NCBI GenBank assembly: GCA_003247835.1
Contig: QJYB01000097.1
Coordinates: forward strand, 1 to 42,928
Reading direction: 5' to 3'
DNA: 42,928 nt
Source: Gammaproteobacteria bacterium
Lineage (GTDB): Bacteria; Pseudomonadota; Gammaproteobacteria; Pseudomonadales; Azotimanducaceae
Position 1 is the first letter of the stretch, and every line of letters starts with the position of its first letter. The notes under the pieces were generated by a model. It saw nothing but the letters and a program-made list of their open reading frames with translations. It did no database searches and was not told the origin of the DNA. Below, one piece after another: positions 8,477 through 18,398 of the stretch. Position numbers and translations under genes: made by a program.

Positions 8477-10060
8477 TCAGACCAGGCGTTTTCTCTCGTT
8501 GGATGGGGGAATCGCCATGGATTCCCGGTACTTCGCGACCGTTCTGCGTGCCACTTTTATGTTCTGCTTGGCCAGTATTGCTGCGATCTTGTTGTCGCTC
8601 AATGGTTTTCTGGGGTTCTCGTCGGCAGTAAGCTTGCGGATCAACGCCCGGATCGCCGTGCTTGAAACTTCGCCGCCACTGGCCGTCGAAACATGGCTGG
8701 AGAAGAAGTACTTCAGTTCGAAAATCCCCCGGGGTGTGTGCATGTACTTGCGGCTGGTGACCCTCGAGATGGTGGATTCATGCATCTCCACCGCCTCGGC
8801 GATGTCCGCCAGCACCAGCGGCTTCATTGCCTCCTCGCCGTACTCGAGAAACCCCCGCTGGTGCTCGACGATCTTGGTCGCCACCTTGAGCAGGGTCTCG
8901 TGGCGGCTCTGCAGGCTCTTCAGAAACCACCGAGCTTCCTGGAGGTTGTCCTTGAGGTAGACGTTGTCCGGGCTCGAATCAGCCCGCTTGACCAGGCTGG
9001 CGTAAAAATCGTTTATGCGCAGCTTCGGTGTAGCCTCCGGGTTCAGCTCCACCTGCCAGCGGCCGTTGTCCTTGTAGACGATCACGTCAGGAATGACGTA
9101 TTCCGGCAGCTCACCGCCGACGCTGGAGCCCGGGCGGGGATTCAGGGATTGAATGAGCGACACCACCTGGGCGAGGTCTTCCTCGTCCAGCCGCATGCGC
9201 CGCTTCAGGGTGTTGAAATCCCGCGCAGCCAGAAGCTCCAGGTGGCTCGAGACGAGATCGAGTGCTTCTTCCCGCCAGGGCGTTTCCGGTTCCATGATCT
9301 CGAGCTGGATCTTCAGACAGTCGGCCAGATCCCGTGCACAGACGCCGACGGGGTCGAACCGCTGCAGGCGTTTCAGAACGGCAAGCAGCTCATCGGCTTC
9401 TACGAGTGTTTCCGGATCAGCATCCTCCGGTTCGTCGCGGTTGAGTCCGAGCAGAAGATCGTCGATCGACGTGGTGAGCATGCCGTCGGGGTCCACCGCA
9501 TCGATGATGGCGGTGGCTATGAGCCGGTCGCGATCCGCCATGGGGGTGAGGTTCAGCTGCCAGAGCAGGTGCTCCTGCAGGGTCTCACCGGCGCTGTTGC
9601 GGTCTTCGCTGGACCAGTCCGCGTCATCACCGCTGCTGCTGCCTGCGGGTGTGGCAGGCTCATAGACGTCGTCCCAGCTGGTATCCACGGGCAGCTCTTC
9701 CGGAAACTCGTCGCGACTCTCGGCACCGGGTTCGGTGTCCGCGTCGTCGCCGAACGAGTAGTCCTCGGTGGCGGCGTCCGTGAGCGTGTCTGCTTCCCAG
9801 TCGTCTGAATCGCCGTCGAACTCACTCGCAGTCTCCACATCATCGGCTGCCTGGGAATCGTCGCCGACGGGCTCCTGGATTTCGTTGGGGTCGGCAACTG
9901 GCTCGTCTTCGTCCAGCTCGAGCATGGGATTGGACTCCAGCGTCTGCTGGATCTCCTGTTGCAGATCCAGCGTGGAGAGCTGCAGCAGCCGGATGGCCTG
10001 CTGCAGCTGGGGCGTCATGGTCAGCTGCTGACCGAGCTTGAGGGTGAGCGTCTGCTTCAT
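8477..10060 (-). CDS. rpoN: RNA polymerase sigma-54 factor RpoN
   Basis: Sigma-54 directs transcription from -24/-12 promoters with enhancer-binding ATPases. I start it at the ATG of [23 protein letters not shown], which matches the conserved N-terminus (Region I). A longer in-frame ORF reaching 10183 would run into lptB. The 527-residue product has the Gln/Leu-rich Region I (about 1-50), an unusually long acidic Region II (about 51-150), the core-binding domain, a helix-turn-helix region ([20 protein letters not shown]) and the RpoN box [10 protein letters not shown] at 504-513. E. coli RpoN has 477 residues; the extra length lies mainly in the acidic region. It starts 13 bases after lptB. 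Confidence 0.97.
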   Translation of the reverse strand: MKQTLTLKLGQQLTMTPQLQQAIRLLQLSTLDLQQEIQQTLESNPMLELDEDEPVADPNEIQEPVGDDSQAADDVETASEFDGDSDDWEADTLTDAATEDYSFGDDADTEPGAESRDEFPEELPVDTSWDDVYEPATPAGSSSGDDADWSSEDRNSAGETLQEHLLWQLNLTPMADRDRLIATAIIDAVDPDGMLTTSIDDLLLGLNRDEPEDADPETLVEADELLAVLKRLQRFDPVGVCARDLADCLKIQLEIMEPETPWREEALDLVSSHLELLAARDFNTLKRRMRLDEEDLAQVVSLIQSLNPRPGSSVGGELPEYVIPDVIVYKDNGRWQVELNPEATPKLRINDFYASLVKRADSSPDNVYLKDNLQEARWFLKSLQSRHETLLKVATKIVEHQRGFLEYGEEAMKPLVLADIAEAVEMHESTISRVTSRKYMHTPRGIFELKYFFSSHVSTASGGEVSSTAIRALIRKLTADENPRKPLSDNKIAAILAKQNIKVARRTVAKYRESMAIPPSNERKRLV

Positions 10061-10073
10061 GGCTCGGGACGCA

Positions 10074-10799
10074 TCAGAGGCTGAACGCCTCACCGAGGTA
10101 GACGCTCCTGACCTGTTCGTTTTCGAGAATGGCGGCCGGCTTGCCCTCTGCGATGATCTGACCGGCACTGACGATGTATGCACGGTCGCAGATGTCCAGC
10201 GTGTCCCGGACGTTGTGGTCGGTGATCAGCACACCGATGTGGCGACCCGCGAGGTCTCTGATCTCGCTCTTGATGTCGGCGACGGAAATGGGATCGACGC
10301 CGGCGAACGGCTCGTCGAGCAGCATGAACCCCGGCTCGGTTGCCAGGGCCCGGGCAATCTCGAGGCGCCGACGCTCTCCTCCGGAGAGACGCTCGCCGAG
10401 TGACTTGCGTACACCCTGCAGGTGAAACTCGTCGAGCAGCTGCTCCAGCTGGCGTCTGCGCTGCTCGCCCGAAAGCTCCTTGCGGAGTTCCAGAATGGCC
10501 AGGATGTTGTCTTCGGTGGAGAGCTTGCGGAACACGCTGGCTTCCTGTGGCAGGTAGCCGATCCCCGCTCTGGCCCTGACGTGCATTGGCGCATTCGTGA
10601 GCGGTCTGTCATCCAGCGATATCTGGCCGGCATCCGCCCTGAGCAGCCCGACGATCATGTAGAACGTGGTTGTCTTGCCGGCGCCGTTGGGGCCCAGAAG
10701 GCCAACGATCTCGCCGCTGTTCACATGCAGGCTCACGTTTTCCACCGCGACCTTGTTCCGATACTGCTTACGCAGGTCGCGTGCTGCCAGCGTTGCCAT
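10074..10799 (-). CDS. lptB: LptB, ATPase of the LPS export ABC transporter
   Basis: LptB powers LPS extraction from the inner membrane in the LptB2FG complex; lptF and lptG are not in the window. The 241-residue protein has Walker A GPNGAGKT at 36-43, the Q-loop LPQEASVF, the ABC signature [15 protein letters not shown] from residue 138, Walker B LLDEP (D162, E163) with the FAGVDP segment, and a switch histidine in LITDHNV. The ATG is 3 bases after the lptA stop and the stop lies 13 bases before rpoN, so lptC-lptA-lptB-rpoN are probably cotranscribed. Confidence 0.98.
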   Translation of the reverse strand: MATLAARDLRKQYRNKVAVENVSLHVNSGEIVGLLGPNGAGKTTTFYMIVGLLRADAGQISLDDRPLTNAPMHVRARAGIGYLPQEASVFRKLSTEDNILAILELRKELSGEQRRRQLEQLLDEFHLQGVRKSLGERLSGGERRRLEIARALATEPGFMLLDEPFAGVDPISVADIKSEIRDLAGRHIGVLITDHNVRDTLDICDRAYIVSAGQIIAEGKPAAILENEQVRSVYLGEAFSL

Positions 10800-10802
10800 C
10801 GG

Positions 10803-11399
10803 TTATTGGGGCTCGTCTTCCGTCGGCGTCGGCTGGTCGGTGTTCTGCGGTGTCGCCGCCTTCGTCGCAGCCGGCTGCAGGACCATCCTGACGGGTTCTT
10901 CGCGTTCGGCGGTGGCGTCCACCCGCCCGGCGACGATGTCGTAGACGATGAGGTCTCCCGTGAGGGTGCTGCCTTCCTGCTCCAGGTTGGCTTCCCCTTT
11001 CAGGTCCACGCGCTCGTCCTGAGTGTGGTAGATGATGGTCAGCGCCCGGGCTCTGACCAGCTCCTTACCTTCCTCGATCTGCTGCTGGTAGTGGGCGGGC
11101 GTATCCTCCGCGGTGATCCGCACCACCTTCTTGCCGTCCTGCAGGTCGATGGTCAGCGTTTCGGCGGTCACTCTGAGCGTTCCCTGGTCGACCTGCACGG
11201 CCCCCCGATAGATCACGCGATTACCATTCTGATCGTATTCGACGTTGTCGGCCCGGATGTGGATGGGCTGATCCGCATCCTCCGGCAGTGCCTGTACGGA
11301 TTGAGCGATGAGCATGTTGCAGAGCACCAGGCAGGCAGTGGCGGCCCGGAAACTACTTGAACTGATCCACCAGGATGACGGTGTGTACGCGTTGCTCAT
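10803..11399 (-). CDS. lptA: LptA periplasmic LPS-bridge protein
   Basis: LptA forms the periplasmic beta-jellyroll bridge that carries LPS from LptC to LptD. The 198-residue product has an OstA-like domain (DADQPIHIRADNVEYDQNG at about 41-59, then repeated beta strands). Its C-terminal tail is Thr/Pro/Gln-rich and looks disordered. The only in-frame start giving a charged n-region is the ATG at 11399. It predicts a long signal peptide of about 37 residues ending VQA before LPEDAD. This start overlaps the end of lptC by 47 bases, which is more than at the other junctions. A later GTG or ATG (residues 25 and 29) would leave no usable signal peptide. Confidence 0.93.
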   Translation of the reverse strand: MSNAYTPSSWWISSSSFRAATACLVLCNMLIAQSVQALPEDADQPIHIRADNVEYDQNGNRVIYRGAVQVDQGTLRVTAETLTIDLQDGKKVVRITAEDTPAHYQQQIEEGKELVRARALTIIYHTQDERVDLKGEANLEQEGSTLTGDLIVYDIVAGRVDATAEREEPVRMVLQPAATKAATPQNTDQPTPTEDEPQ

Positions 11400-12021
11400 C
11401 GTTCGAAAACAGCTTCAGCAATCCCAGGTCGAGATTTCCTTCGAGCCCGACGGCGCGGGTGCGCCCGGCGTGGGTGGTGATCATAACATCCTGATTGGTT
11501 TCGGCGTATTGGCGGTCCGGGTAGACGGTGATGGAGGGTGTGACGAGAACGTAACTCCTGCCGTCCGGGAAATGCTGTTCCATCTCCACGTCTTCCTCGA
11601 GCAGCACCTCCTCCTCGGCGGAGTCGCGGTTCGATGCGTTGCGGACGATCCCCCGGTTGGCGGTAATCCGCCAGGGTGGATCGGGATCCCGACTGATGAT
11701 CAGGTCGGGCTCGCGCAGATAGGTCCTGTCATAGGGCTGGAAGTTCTCGATCTTCGGGGAGAGCAGCCGGTATCTGAGCTCACCGGTCGATCGGAAGCTG
11801 GTAATGACCGCACCGTCGATCGTCAGGTCCGGCCCTGCCGTTTCGCTGACACTCGGACGACGATCGTCGATGGCCGACATCGGCTGGAAGTAATGGGCGA
11901 CCCAGAGCACGGCGCTGGTACCGACGACGATGGCAGCGAGCCGCCAGCCGGACAGCAGATGTCTGGCCTGACCAGCCGGGGTGTCAGCAAGGTAGCCGGC
12001 GCTGTCTGGTGCGTTGGCCAC
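11353..12021 (-). CDS. lptC: LptC inner-membrane LPS-transport protein
   Basis: LptC is a single-pass inner-membrane protein whose periplasmic jellyroll accepts LPS from LptB2FG and hands it to LptA. The 222-residue product has one N-terminal membrane helix (LAAIVVGTSAVLWVAHYF, about residues 28-45), then the DUF1239/LptC fold with DLTIDGAVITSF and the PWRITANRGIV strand pair. An acidic insertion (DSAEEEVLLEEDVEME) lies mid-protein. The start is GTG, 2 bases after the kdsC stop. Sequence in this family diverges fast, but context and topology are decisive. Confidence 0.94.
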   Translation of the reverse strand: MANAPDSAGYLADTPAGQARHLLSGWRLAAIVVGTSAVLWVAHYFQPMSAIDDRRPSVSETAGPDLTIDGAVITSFRSTGELRYRLLSPKIENFQPYDRTYLREPDLIISRDPDPPWRITANRGIVRNASNRDSAEEEVLLEEDVEMEQHFPDGRSYVLVTPSITVYPDRQYAETNQDVMITTHAGRTRAVGLEGNLDLGLLKLFSNDEQRVHTVILVDQFK

Positions 12022-12023
12022 GT

Positions 12024-12536
12024 TCAGTACGGCCAGGTACCCCTGGCACGCATCAGGAGCTCGACGACTTCGCGGGCGACACCGTCACCGCCGCGGGTTT
12101 CGGTCACATAGTCGGCCCGCCGGCGAACTTCCGGGTGTCCGTTGGGTACGGAAATGGCGAGCCCGACCCGGTCGAACAGCACCAGGTCCGGCAGATCATC
12201 CCCGACGTGGGCGACCTGTGCCGGCGAGAGGTGCAATGAACGGCTGAGCGCCTCGAGCGCCGGTCCTTTGTCGGTCAGACCCTGCTGCAGGTGGCGGATG
12301 CCGAGCTCGGCCGCACGGCGCTCCACCACCGGCGATGAGCGGCCGGTGAGCAGGGCGACCTGAATGCCGCCCGCCATGAGCTGCTTGATCGCGGCACCGT
12401 CCTGAACGTGAAATGCCTTGATTTCCCGGCCATCGTCCGTATAGACGATACGCCCGTCGGTGAGCACGCCGTCCACGTCGAAGCTGACCAGCTCGATGGC
12501 GCGGGCGGCTTCGAGCAGGCGCGGTGGGAAAATCAA
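12024..12536 (-). CDS. kdsC: KdsC, 3-deoxy-D-manno-octulosonate-8-phosphate phosphatase
   Basis: KdsC dephosphorylates KDO-8-phosphate to KDO, the first sugar of the LPS inner core. It is a HAD-family tetrameric enzyme without a large cap domain. The nucleophile motif FDVDGVLTDG has Asp20 and Asp22. LLTGRSS is motif II, the QGLTDKGPAL Lys is motif III, and VGDDLPD is motif IV. I start it at a TTG (12536) that overlaps the yrbG stop as TTGA, giving 170 residues. The only other in-frame start upstream is a GTG at 12590, which would overlap yrbG by 58 bases. The usual neighbour kdsD, the preceding pathway isomerase, is absent between yrbG and kdsC. Confidence 0.93.
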   Translation of the reverse strand: MIFPPRLLEAARAIELVSFDVDGVLTDGRIVYTDDGREIKAFHVQDGAAIKQLMAGGIQVALLTGRSSPVVERRAAELGIRHLQQGLTDKGPALEALSRSLHLSPAQVAHVGDDLPDLVLFDRVGLAISVPNGHPEVRRRADYVTETRGGDGVAREVVELLMRARGTWPY

Positions 12537-13516
12537 GAGCCGGGAGTCCAGGCGCCGGCCTGGTTGACCAGCACGAGGTTGTAGCCACACCAGGCAGCCA
12601 GCATGACCAGTCCTTCGAACCGGGTAATGACGGGTCTGGAGCCTATTGCGTAGGCGAACAGCGCCAGCATCAGCGTCAGGGCGAGCATCATGCCGCAGTC
12701 CCGCCAGAGCGCGATGATGTCGATTTCGGTACCACCGATGATGCCCGGGATGGGCAGCACGGCCAGCACGTTGAGGATGTTCGATCCCACCACATTGCCG
12801 ATGGCGATGTCCGAATGGCCCTTGATGGCGGAGCCGAGCGTCGCGGCGAGCTCAGGCAGGCTGGTACCGACGGCGACGATGGTCAGACCGATGATCAGCT
12901 CGCTCACGCCCAGCGCCGAGGCGATCTCCGTAGCGGCCCAGACGAGTACCTGAGCACTGACCAGCAGAACGAGCAGACCGGCGATCAGCCAGAAGATGGC
13001 CTGCCCTTTCGGCATCTGCTGCAGCTCGTCCAGCTCCTCCTGAATGCTCTCCGATACGTCGGCTTCCGCCGTCTGCTGGTTCTTGACCAGGCGCCAGAGA
13101 ATGAGACCCAGGCCGCCGAACAGCAGCAGTCCGTCCAGCGGCGAGAGATACAGGTCGAACAGCAGGATGAGGGTGAGGATGGTGGCGCCGAGCAGCCAGG
13201 GCAGCTCGGCCTTGAGCACGGTCTGCGAGAAGGGCAGTGGCGCAACGATTGCCGTGAGTCCAAGCACCAGACCGATGTTGGCGATGTTCGAGCCGATGGC
13301 ATTACCGACGGCCAGCAGGCTGGTGCCCTCCCAGGAGGCGGTGGCAGAGACCAGGATCTCCGGTGTGGACGTACCCAGTGACACGACGGTCAGGCCGATC
13401 AGCATCTTCGACACGCCGAGGTGGTTCGCCGTGCTCGCCGCGCCGGACAGGAACTTGTCTGCACTCCATACGAGCGTGATGAACCCCAGGATCAGGGCCA
13501 GGATCAGGAACCACAT
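12533..13516 (-). CDS. yrbG: YrbG/CaxA-type Na+/Ca2+ exchanger
   Basis: A 327-residue inner-membrane cation/Ca2+ antiporter. It has the two inverted alpha repeats of the family, marked by LTVVSLGTSTPE (near 43-54) and LTIVAVGTSLPE (near 211-222), each followed by GN.IGSNI or GN.VGSNI. The acidic residues of these motifs bind the cations. About ten membrane helices are visible, with a charged cytoplasmic loop between the halves (SESIQEELDELQQM). It heads the lpt train, as in most gammaproteobacteria, and is divergent from mlaF. No strong Shine-Dalgarno precedes the ATG. The direction and physiological ion are family inference. Confidence 0.95.
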   Translation of the reverse strand: MWFLILALILGFITLVWSADKFLSGAASTANHLGVSKMLIGLTVVSLGTSTPEILVSATASWEGTSLLAVGNAIGSNIANIGLVLGLTAIVAPLPFSQTVLKAELPWLLGATILTLILLFDLYLSPLDGLLLFGGLGLILWRLVKNQQTAEADVSESIQEELDELQQMPKGQAIFWLIAGLLVLLVSAQVLVWAATEIASALGVSELIIGLTIVAVGTSLPELAATLGSAIKGHSDIAIGNVVGSNILNVLAVLPIPGIIGGTEIDIIALWRDCGMMLALTLMLALFAYAIGSRPVITRFEGLVMLAAWCGYNLVLVNQAGAWTPGS

Positions 13517-13753
13517 AGGAGAGTCGAAACCGGATTGTCAGTTTGGTAGATCAAGGCCGCACTTTAAGTCGGATCGGACCATCCCGCCAACATCGTCTGC
13601 CGCAGGGCTGAGGTGAGCATGATCCTCGCCGCATCCCCTGATTGTGTTCGGTGCACGCGTTCGCATTTTTCACTGATGACATCGTGCTCGGATACGCGTA
13701 TTCGCATCGGCGGTGATGGTATAGTCGCCGGTTGTTCACGAGGCGATCGGCAG
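13517..13753. promoter_or_regulatory. yrbG/mlaF divergent control region with direct repeat
   Basis: These 237 bases between the divergent starts must hold the promoters of both the lpt and mla trains. Two copies of a split motif are visible. The first is ACGCGT at 13655-13660 followed at once by TCGCAT. The second is ACGCGT at 13694-13699 followed after 2 bases by TCGCAT. The copies are 39-41 bases apart, about four helical turns. A TATAGT box (13720-13725) lies downstream of the second copy, 28 bases before the mlaF start, but has no good -35 at normal distance. The assignment is tentative. Confidence 0.4.
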
Positions 13754-14587
13754 ATGTCCGAGGCAGCGGCCAGGGATACGGCACAAGACAACCTCATCGA
13801 GATCCGGGATCTGGTTTTCAGGCGGGGAAACCGCCTCATATTCGACGGGCTCAGCATGAACGTTCCGCGCGGCGGCATTACCGCCCTGATGGGTCCCAGC
13901 GGATGCGGAAAAACCACGCTGCTCAGGATCATCGGCGGGCAGATCCGACCGGATGCCGGCTCGGTACTTGTCCGCGGTGAAGAGGTGACTGCTCTCACCC
14001 GCGGTGAGCTGCTCGAGCTGCGCAGGGACATCGGCATGCTGTTCCAGACCTCCGCGCTGTTCACCGATATGAGCGTGTTCGAGAACGTCGCCTTCCCCCT
14101 GCGTGAGCATACGGAACTGCCTGAGGACACGATCCGCGATCTGGTGCTGCTCAAGCTGAATGCCGTGGGTCTGCGCGGCGCCAGGGACCTGATGCCGAGC
14201 CAGCTCTCCGGAGGCATGTCACGCCGGGTCGCGCTGGCCCGTGCCATCGCCCTGGATCCCTGCCTGCTGATGTACGACGAGCCGTTCACCGGTCAGGATC
14301 CCATTTCCATGGGGGTGGTGGTTACGCTGATCCGGAGGCTCAACGGCGCGCTGGGCGCCACGAGCCTGCTTGTGTCCCACGACATTCACGAAACCACGGG
14401 AATCTCCGACACGATCTACATTCTCGACCAGGGCAAGGTGGTCGCGGGCGGGCAGCCTTCGGAACTCGCCAACCACGCATCGCCGCGGGTCCGTCAGTTC
14501 ATCACCGGTTCGCCGGACGGCCCGGTGCCGTTCCACTATCCGGCGGACGAGCTGGCCTACGATCTTCTGGGAGGCGCGCTGGCGTGA
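13754..14587 (+). CDS. mlaF: MlaF, ATPase of the Mla phospholipid transporter
   Basis: MlaF drives the MlaFEDB complex that moves phospholipids between the inner membrane and the periplasmic carrier MlaC, maintaining outer-membrane asymmetry. I start it at the ATG of MSEAAARDTAQDN, which has a GAGG Shine-Dalgarno 10 bases upstream; the frame is open further upstream but without family similarity. The 277-residue product has Walker A GPSGCGKT (47-54), a Q-loop FQTSALF, the signature LSGGMSRRVALARA (151-164), Walker B LLMYDEP (D175, E176) and the switch His in VSHD. The C-terminal tail is the region that contacts MlaB in the family. It overlaps mlaE by 4 bases (GTGA). Confidence 0.97.
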   Translation: MSEAAARDTAQDNLIEIRDLVFRRGNRLIFDGLSMNVPRGGITALMGPSGCGKTTLLRIIGGQIRPDAGSVLVRGEEVTALTRGELLELRRDIGMLFQTSALFTDMSVFENVAFPLREHTELPEDTIRDLVLLKLNAVGLRGARDLMPSQLSGGMSRRVALARAIALDPCLLMYDEPFTGQDPISMGVVVTLIRRLNGALGATSLLVSHDIHETTGISDTIYILDQGKVVAGGQPSELANHASPRVRQFITGSPDGPVPFHYPADELAYDLLGGALA

Positions 14588-15366
14588 TCGATTTCGTGCG
14601 CGCCCTGGGCGATCGCAGCCTGGAACGTCTTGCGAGCCTGGGCAGGGCCAGCATCATGTGGCTGTCTGCGATCTGGGGCTTGCCGAGATGGGCAGACGTG
14701 CCGCTGCTGATCAAGCAGATCTACAACGTCGGCGTGCTGTCGCTGGTGATCATCGTCATGTCCGCCTTCTCCATCGGTGCGGTGATTGCGCTGCAGTTCT
14801 ACACCCAGCTGTCCAGGTTCGGCGCGGAAGACGCCGTGGGTCTGGGGTTGGCCCTGGTTCTGCTCAGGGAACTCGGTCCGGTGGTCACGGGTCTGTTGTT
14901 TGCGGGGCGCGCGGGCTCCGCAGTGACCGCCGAGATCGGCCTGATGAAAACGACCGAGCAGCTGTCGAGCATGGAGATGATGGGTGTGGATCCGCTGCGC
15001 CGGATCGTCGCACCCCGGCTCTGGGCAGGTGTCATCAGCATGCCGCTGCTCACAGCCATGTTCAACGTCGTCGCGATCTATGGCGGCATGGTGGTGGCGG
15101 TGAACTGGCTGGGATCGGACGTGGGCAACTTCTGGTCGGGCATGCAGGACAGTGTCGAGCTCTGGAACGACGTGGGCAAAGGTATGATCAAGAGCGTGAT
15201 CTTCGCCGTGGTCGTCACCTGGATTTCCGTTTACCAGGGTTACGACACGGAGCCGACCCCGGAGGGCATCGGCTTTGCCACCACGCGAACGGTGGTCATC
15301 TCATCTGTGATGATTCTGGCCCTCGACTTCATTCTGACGTTGAGCATGTACGGAGAGTTCAAATAA
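14584..15366 (+). CDS. mlaE: MlaE, permease of the Mla phospholipid transporter
   Basis: MlaE (260 residues, normal length) is the membrane permease subunit; a dimer sits under the MlaD hexamer. The sequence shows about five membrane helices. It carries the family-diagnostic stretch LRELGPVVTGLLFAGRAGSA and the E-x-G-x-M-K-x-T-E-Q motif (EIGLMKTTEQLSSMEMMGVDP), which couples to the ATPase. The start is GTG within the mlaF stop (GTGA), and the stop overlaps the mlaD start (TAATG). Both suggest translational coupling that would help keep subunit ratios. Confidence 0.97.
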   Translation: MIDFVRALGDRSLERLASLGRASIMWLSAIWGLPRWADVPLLIKQIYNVGVLSLVIIVMSAFSIGAVIALQFYTQLSRFGAEDAVGLGLALVLLRELGPVVTGLLFAGRAGSAVTAEIGLMKTTEQLSSMEMMGVDPLRRIVAPRLWAGVISMPLLTAMFNVVAIYGGMVVAVNWLGSDVGNFWSGMQDSVELWNDVGKGMIKSVIFAVVVTWISVYQGYDTEPTPEGIGFATTRTVVISSVMILALDFILTLSMYGEFK

Positions 15367-15824
15367 TGCGCATGCGTACCGTGGAAATCAGCGTTGGAGC
15401 CTTCGTGCTGGCCGGCGCGCTGGCGCTCACGTTCCTGGCCATCAAGGTCAGTGGTGTCAATCTGAGCCGGAGTGCCGACTCCTACGTGGTCAAGGCCCGA
15501 TTCGATGACGTTGCGGGCCTGAGGCTCAGGGCCAAGGTGAGCATGGCCGGAGTAACCGTCGGACGCGTGTCGAAGATCGAGGTGGACATGGAGTACGGCG
15601 AGGCCGTGGTTTCGCTCGAGATCAATGGCAAGCCGGGGAACCTGTCGGCCGACACCGGCGCGCAGATCCTGACCGAGGGTATACTCGGCGCCCGCTACGT
15701 CAGCCTGCTGCCAGGTGCGGACGAGGAGACCCTGGCGGAAGGCGATTTCATCGAGGAAACCCAGGGCGCGCTGGTGCTGGAAAACCTCATTGGAGACCTT
15801 GTGACCCGACTTGGTTCGTCCTGA
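15366..15824 (+). CDS. mlaD: MlaD, MCE-domain periplasmic ring protein
   Basis: MlaD forms a hexameric ring anchored in the inner membrane that passes phospholipids to or from MlaC. The 152-residue product has one N-terminal membrane helix (VGAFVLAGALALTFLAIKV, about 10-28). A single MCE domain follows, marked by FDDVAGLRLRAKVSMAGVTVGRV and the conserved TEGILGARYVSLLPG segment. The C-terminal helix (ALVLENLIGDLVTRL) would line the central pore. It is shorter than E. coli MlaD (183) at the C-terminus. The ATG overlaps the mlaE stop; the longer open frame upstream is a shadow of mlaE. Confidence 0.96.
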   Translation: MRMRTVEISVGAFVLAGALALTFLAIKVSGVNLSRSADSYVVKARFDDVAGLRLRAKVSMAGVTVGRVSKIEVDMEYGEAVVSLEINGKPGNLSADTGAQILTEGILGARYVSLLPGADEETLAEGDFIEETQGALVLENLIGDLVTRLGSS

Positions 15825-15848
15825 CGGGCCAATCCGAAGAGATACGAC

Positions 15849-16568
15849 ATGAATTCCCGCAACATTCGAAACGGTTACAACATACTGACGGCGCTGGTAG
15901 TCGCGCTGTTGACACTCGCGACGTCCGCTTCGGCGCAGATGAACGAGGCGGAAATGCTGGTGGACAGGACCACCGGTGAGATGCTGACGCTCATCGACGA
16001 GGCGAAGAGTTACGTGGACGAGGATCCGGAACGCTTCTACGTCGCCGTGGAAGCGCTGCTCAATCCCGTCATCGACTTCCCTCGGTTCGCCCGCAGCGTC
16101 ATGGCGGCCTACTACAAGCGTGCTACGCCGGAGCAGCGCGAGCGGTTCGCAGAGGGATTCAAGTGGAGCCTGGTCCGGACCTACGCGCTGGCGCTTACTG
16201 AGTTCAACGACGGAGGGGTGACCGTCGTGCCGTCTGATCGGCCGCCACAGCGCCCGGACCGTGCCAGCGTCAAACAGGAGATCCGATCGTCGGGTGAGAT
16301 CTATCCGGTGATCTACTCCATGTCCCGTTCACCGGACGGGGAGTGGCGCGTTCAGAACATCATCATCAACGGGATCAACATGGGCCTGACTTACCGCAAT
16401 CAGTTCGCGAGCGCGGTGAACGATCCGGCCTATGGTGGTGACATGGACAGAATCATCGATGGCTGGGTGGCTTCCATCGGCACCATAGAGACCGGAACGG
16501 GCGGTGCGACTGCGGGAGACAGCGCCCAGTCCACGGATCAGGCGGCGCAGGGAGCGAGCCGATCGTGA
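15849..16568 (+). CDS. mlaC: MlaC periplasmic phospholipid carrier
   Basis: MlaC shuttles phospholipids across the periplasm between MlaD and the outer-membrane MlaA-porin complex; mlaA is not in the window. The 239-residue product begins with a signal peptide (hydrophobic core ILTALVVALLTLATSASA, cleavage probably before QMNEAE). The Ttg2 fold follows: VIDFPRFARSVMAAYYKRATPEQRERF, and later YSMSRSPDGEWRVQNIIINGINMGLTYRNQF. The C-terminus carries a low-complexity Gly/Thr/Ala/Ser/Gln tail of about 30 residues beyond the usual fold. Its last 4 bases overlap the mlaB start (GTGA). Confidence 0.96.
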   Translation: MNSRNIRNGYNILTALVVALLTLATSASAQMNEAEMLVDRTTGEMLTLIDEAKSYVDEDPERFYVAVEALLNPVIDFPRFARSVMAAYYKRATPEQRERFAEGFKWSLVRTYALALTEFNDGGVTVVPSDRPPQRPDRASVKQEIRSSGEIYPVIYSMSRSPDGEWRVQNIIINGINMGLTYRNQFASAVNDPAYGGDMDRIIDGWVASIGTIETGTGGATAGDSAQSTDQAAQGASRS

Positions 16569-16863
16569 CACGTCACGAGTTGCCGGCCGTCGTCAACTTC
16601 GACAATCTGGTCGAGTTGCGTCATGCGGGCGAGGCCTATGTCGACGATAACGATACGCCGGTATTCGATTTCCACCGGCTGGCGAGCGCCAGCTCGGCGG
16701 TGATGGCGCTGATGGTGGCGTGGTTCCGTTACGCTCACGCCCATGGCAAGGTGATCAGCTTCGTCAACGTGCCGGAAGGTGTCATGAACATCGTCGAAGT
16801 CTCCGAGCTGACCGACCTGCTGCCCATCGAGGTGTCCGAGGATGCGGCCGTTGGTGATCGGCC

Positions 16864-16867
<4 letters not shown>
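16565..16867 (+). CDS. mlaB: MlaB, STAS-domain subunit of the Mla transporter
   Basis: MlaB is a small cytoplasmic STAS protein that binds MlaF and is needed for assembly and activity of the ABC complex. The 100-residue product has the STAS strand-helix pattern. FDFHRLASASSAVMALMVAW covers the conserved Ser/Thr-Ser loop followed by the helix that contacts MlaF, and HGKVISFVNVP is the next strand. The start is GTG inside the mlaC stop codon, and the stop overlaps the ibaG start; both junctions are GTGA. Sequence conservation in this family is low, so identity rests on fold pattern, size and position after mlaC. Confidence 0.92.
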
Positions 16868-18371
<1,504 letters not shown>

Positions 18372-18398
18372 TGGATCGGACGGCATAACGGCGACGAC

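Noticed and set aside
13613..13753. Longer version of mlaF starting at 13613
   Set aside because: The extra 47 residues do not resemble MlaF, cover the likely promoter, and the ATG at 13754 has a ribosome site.
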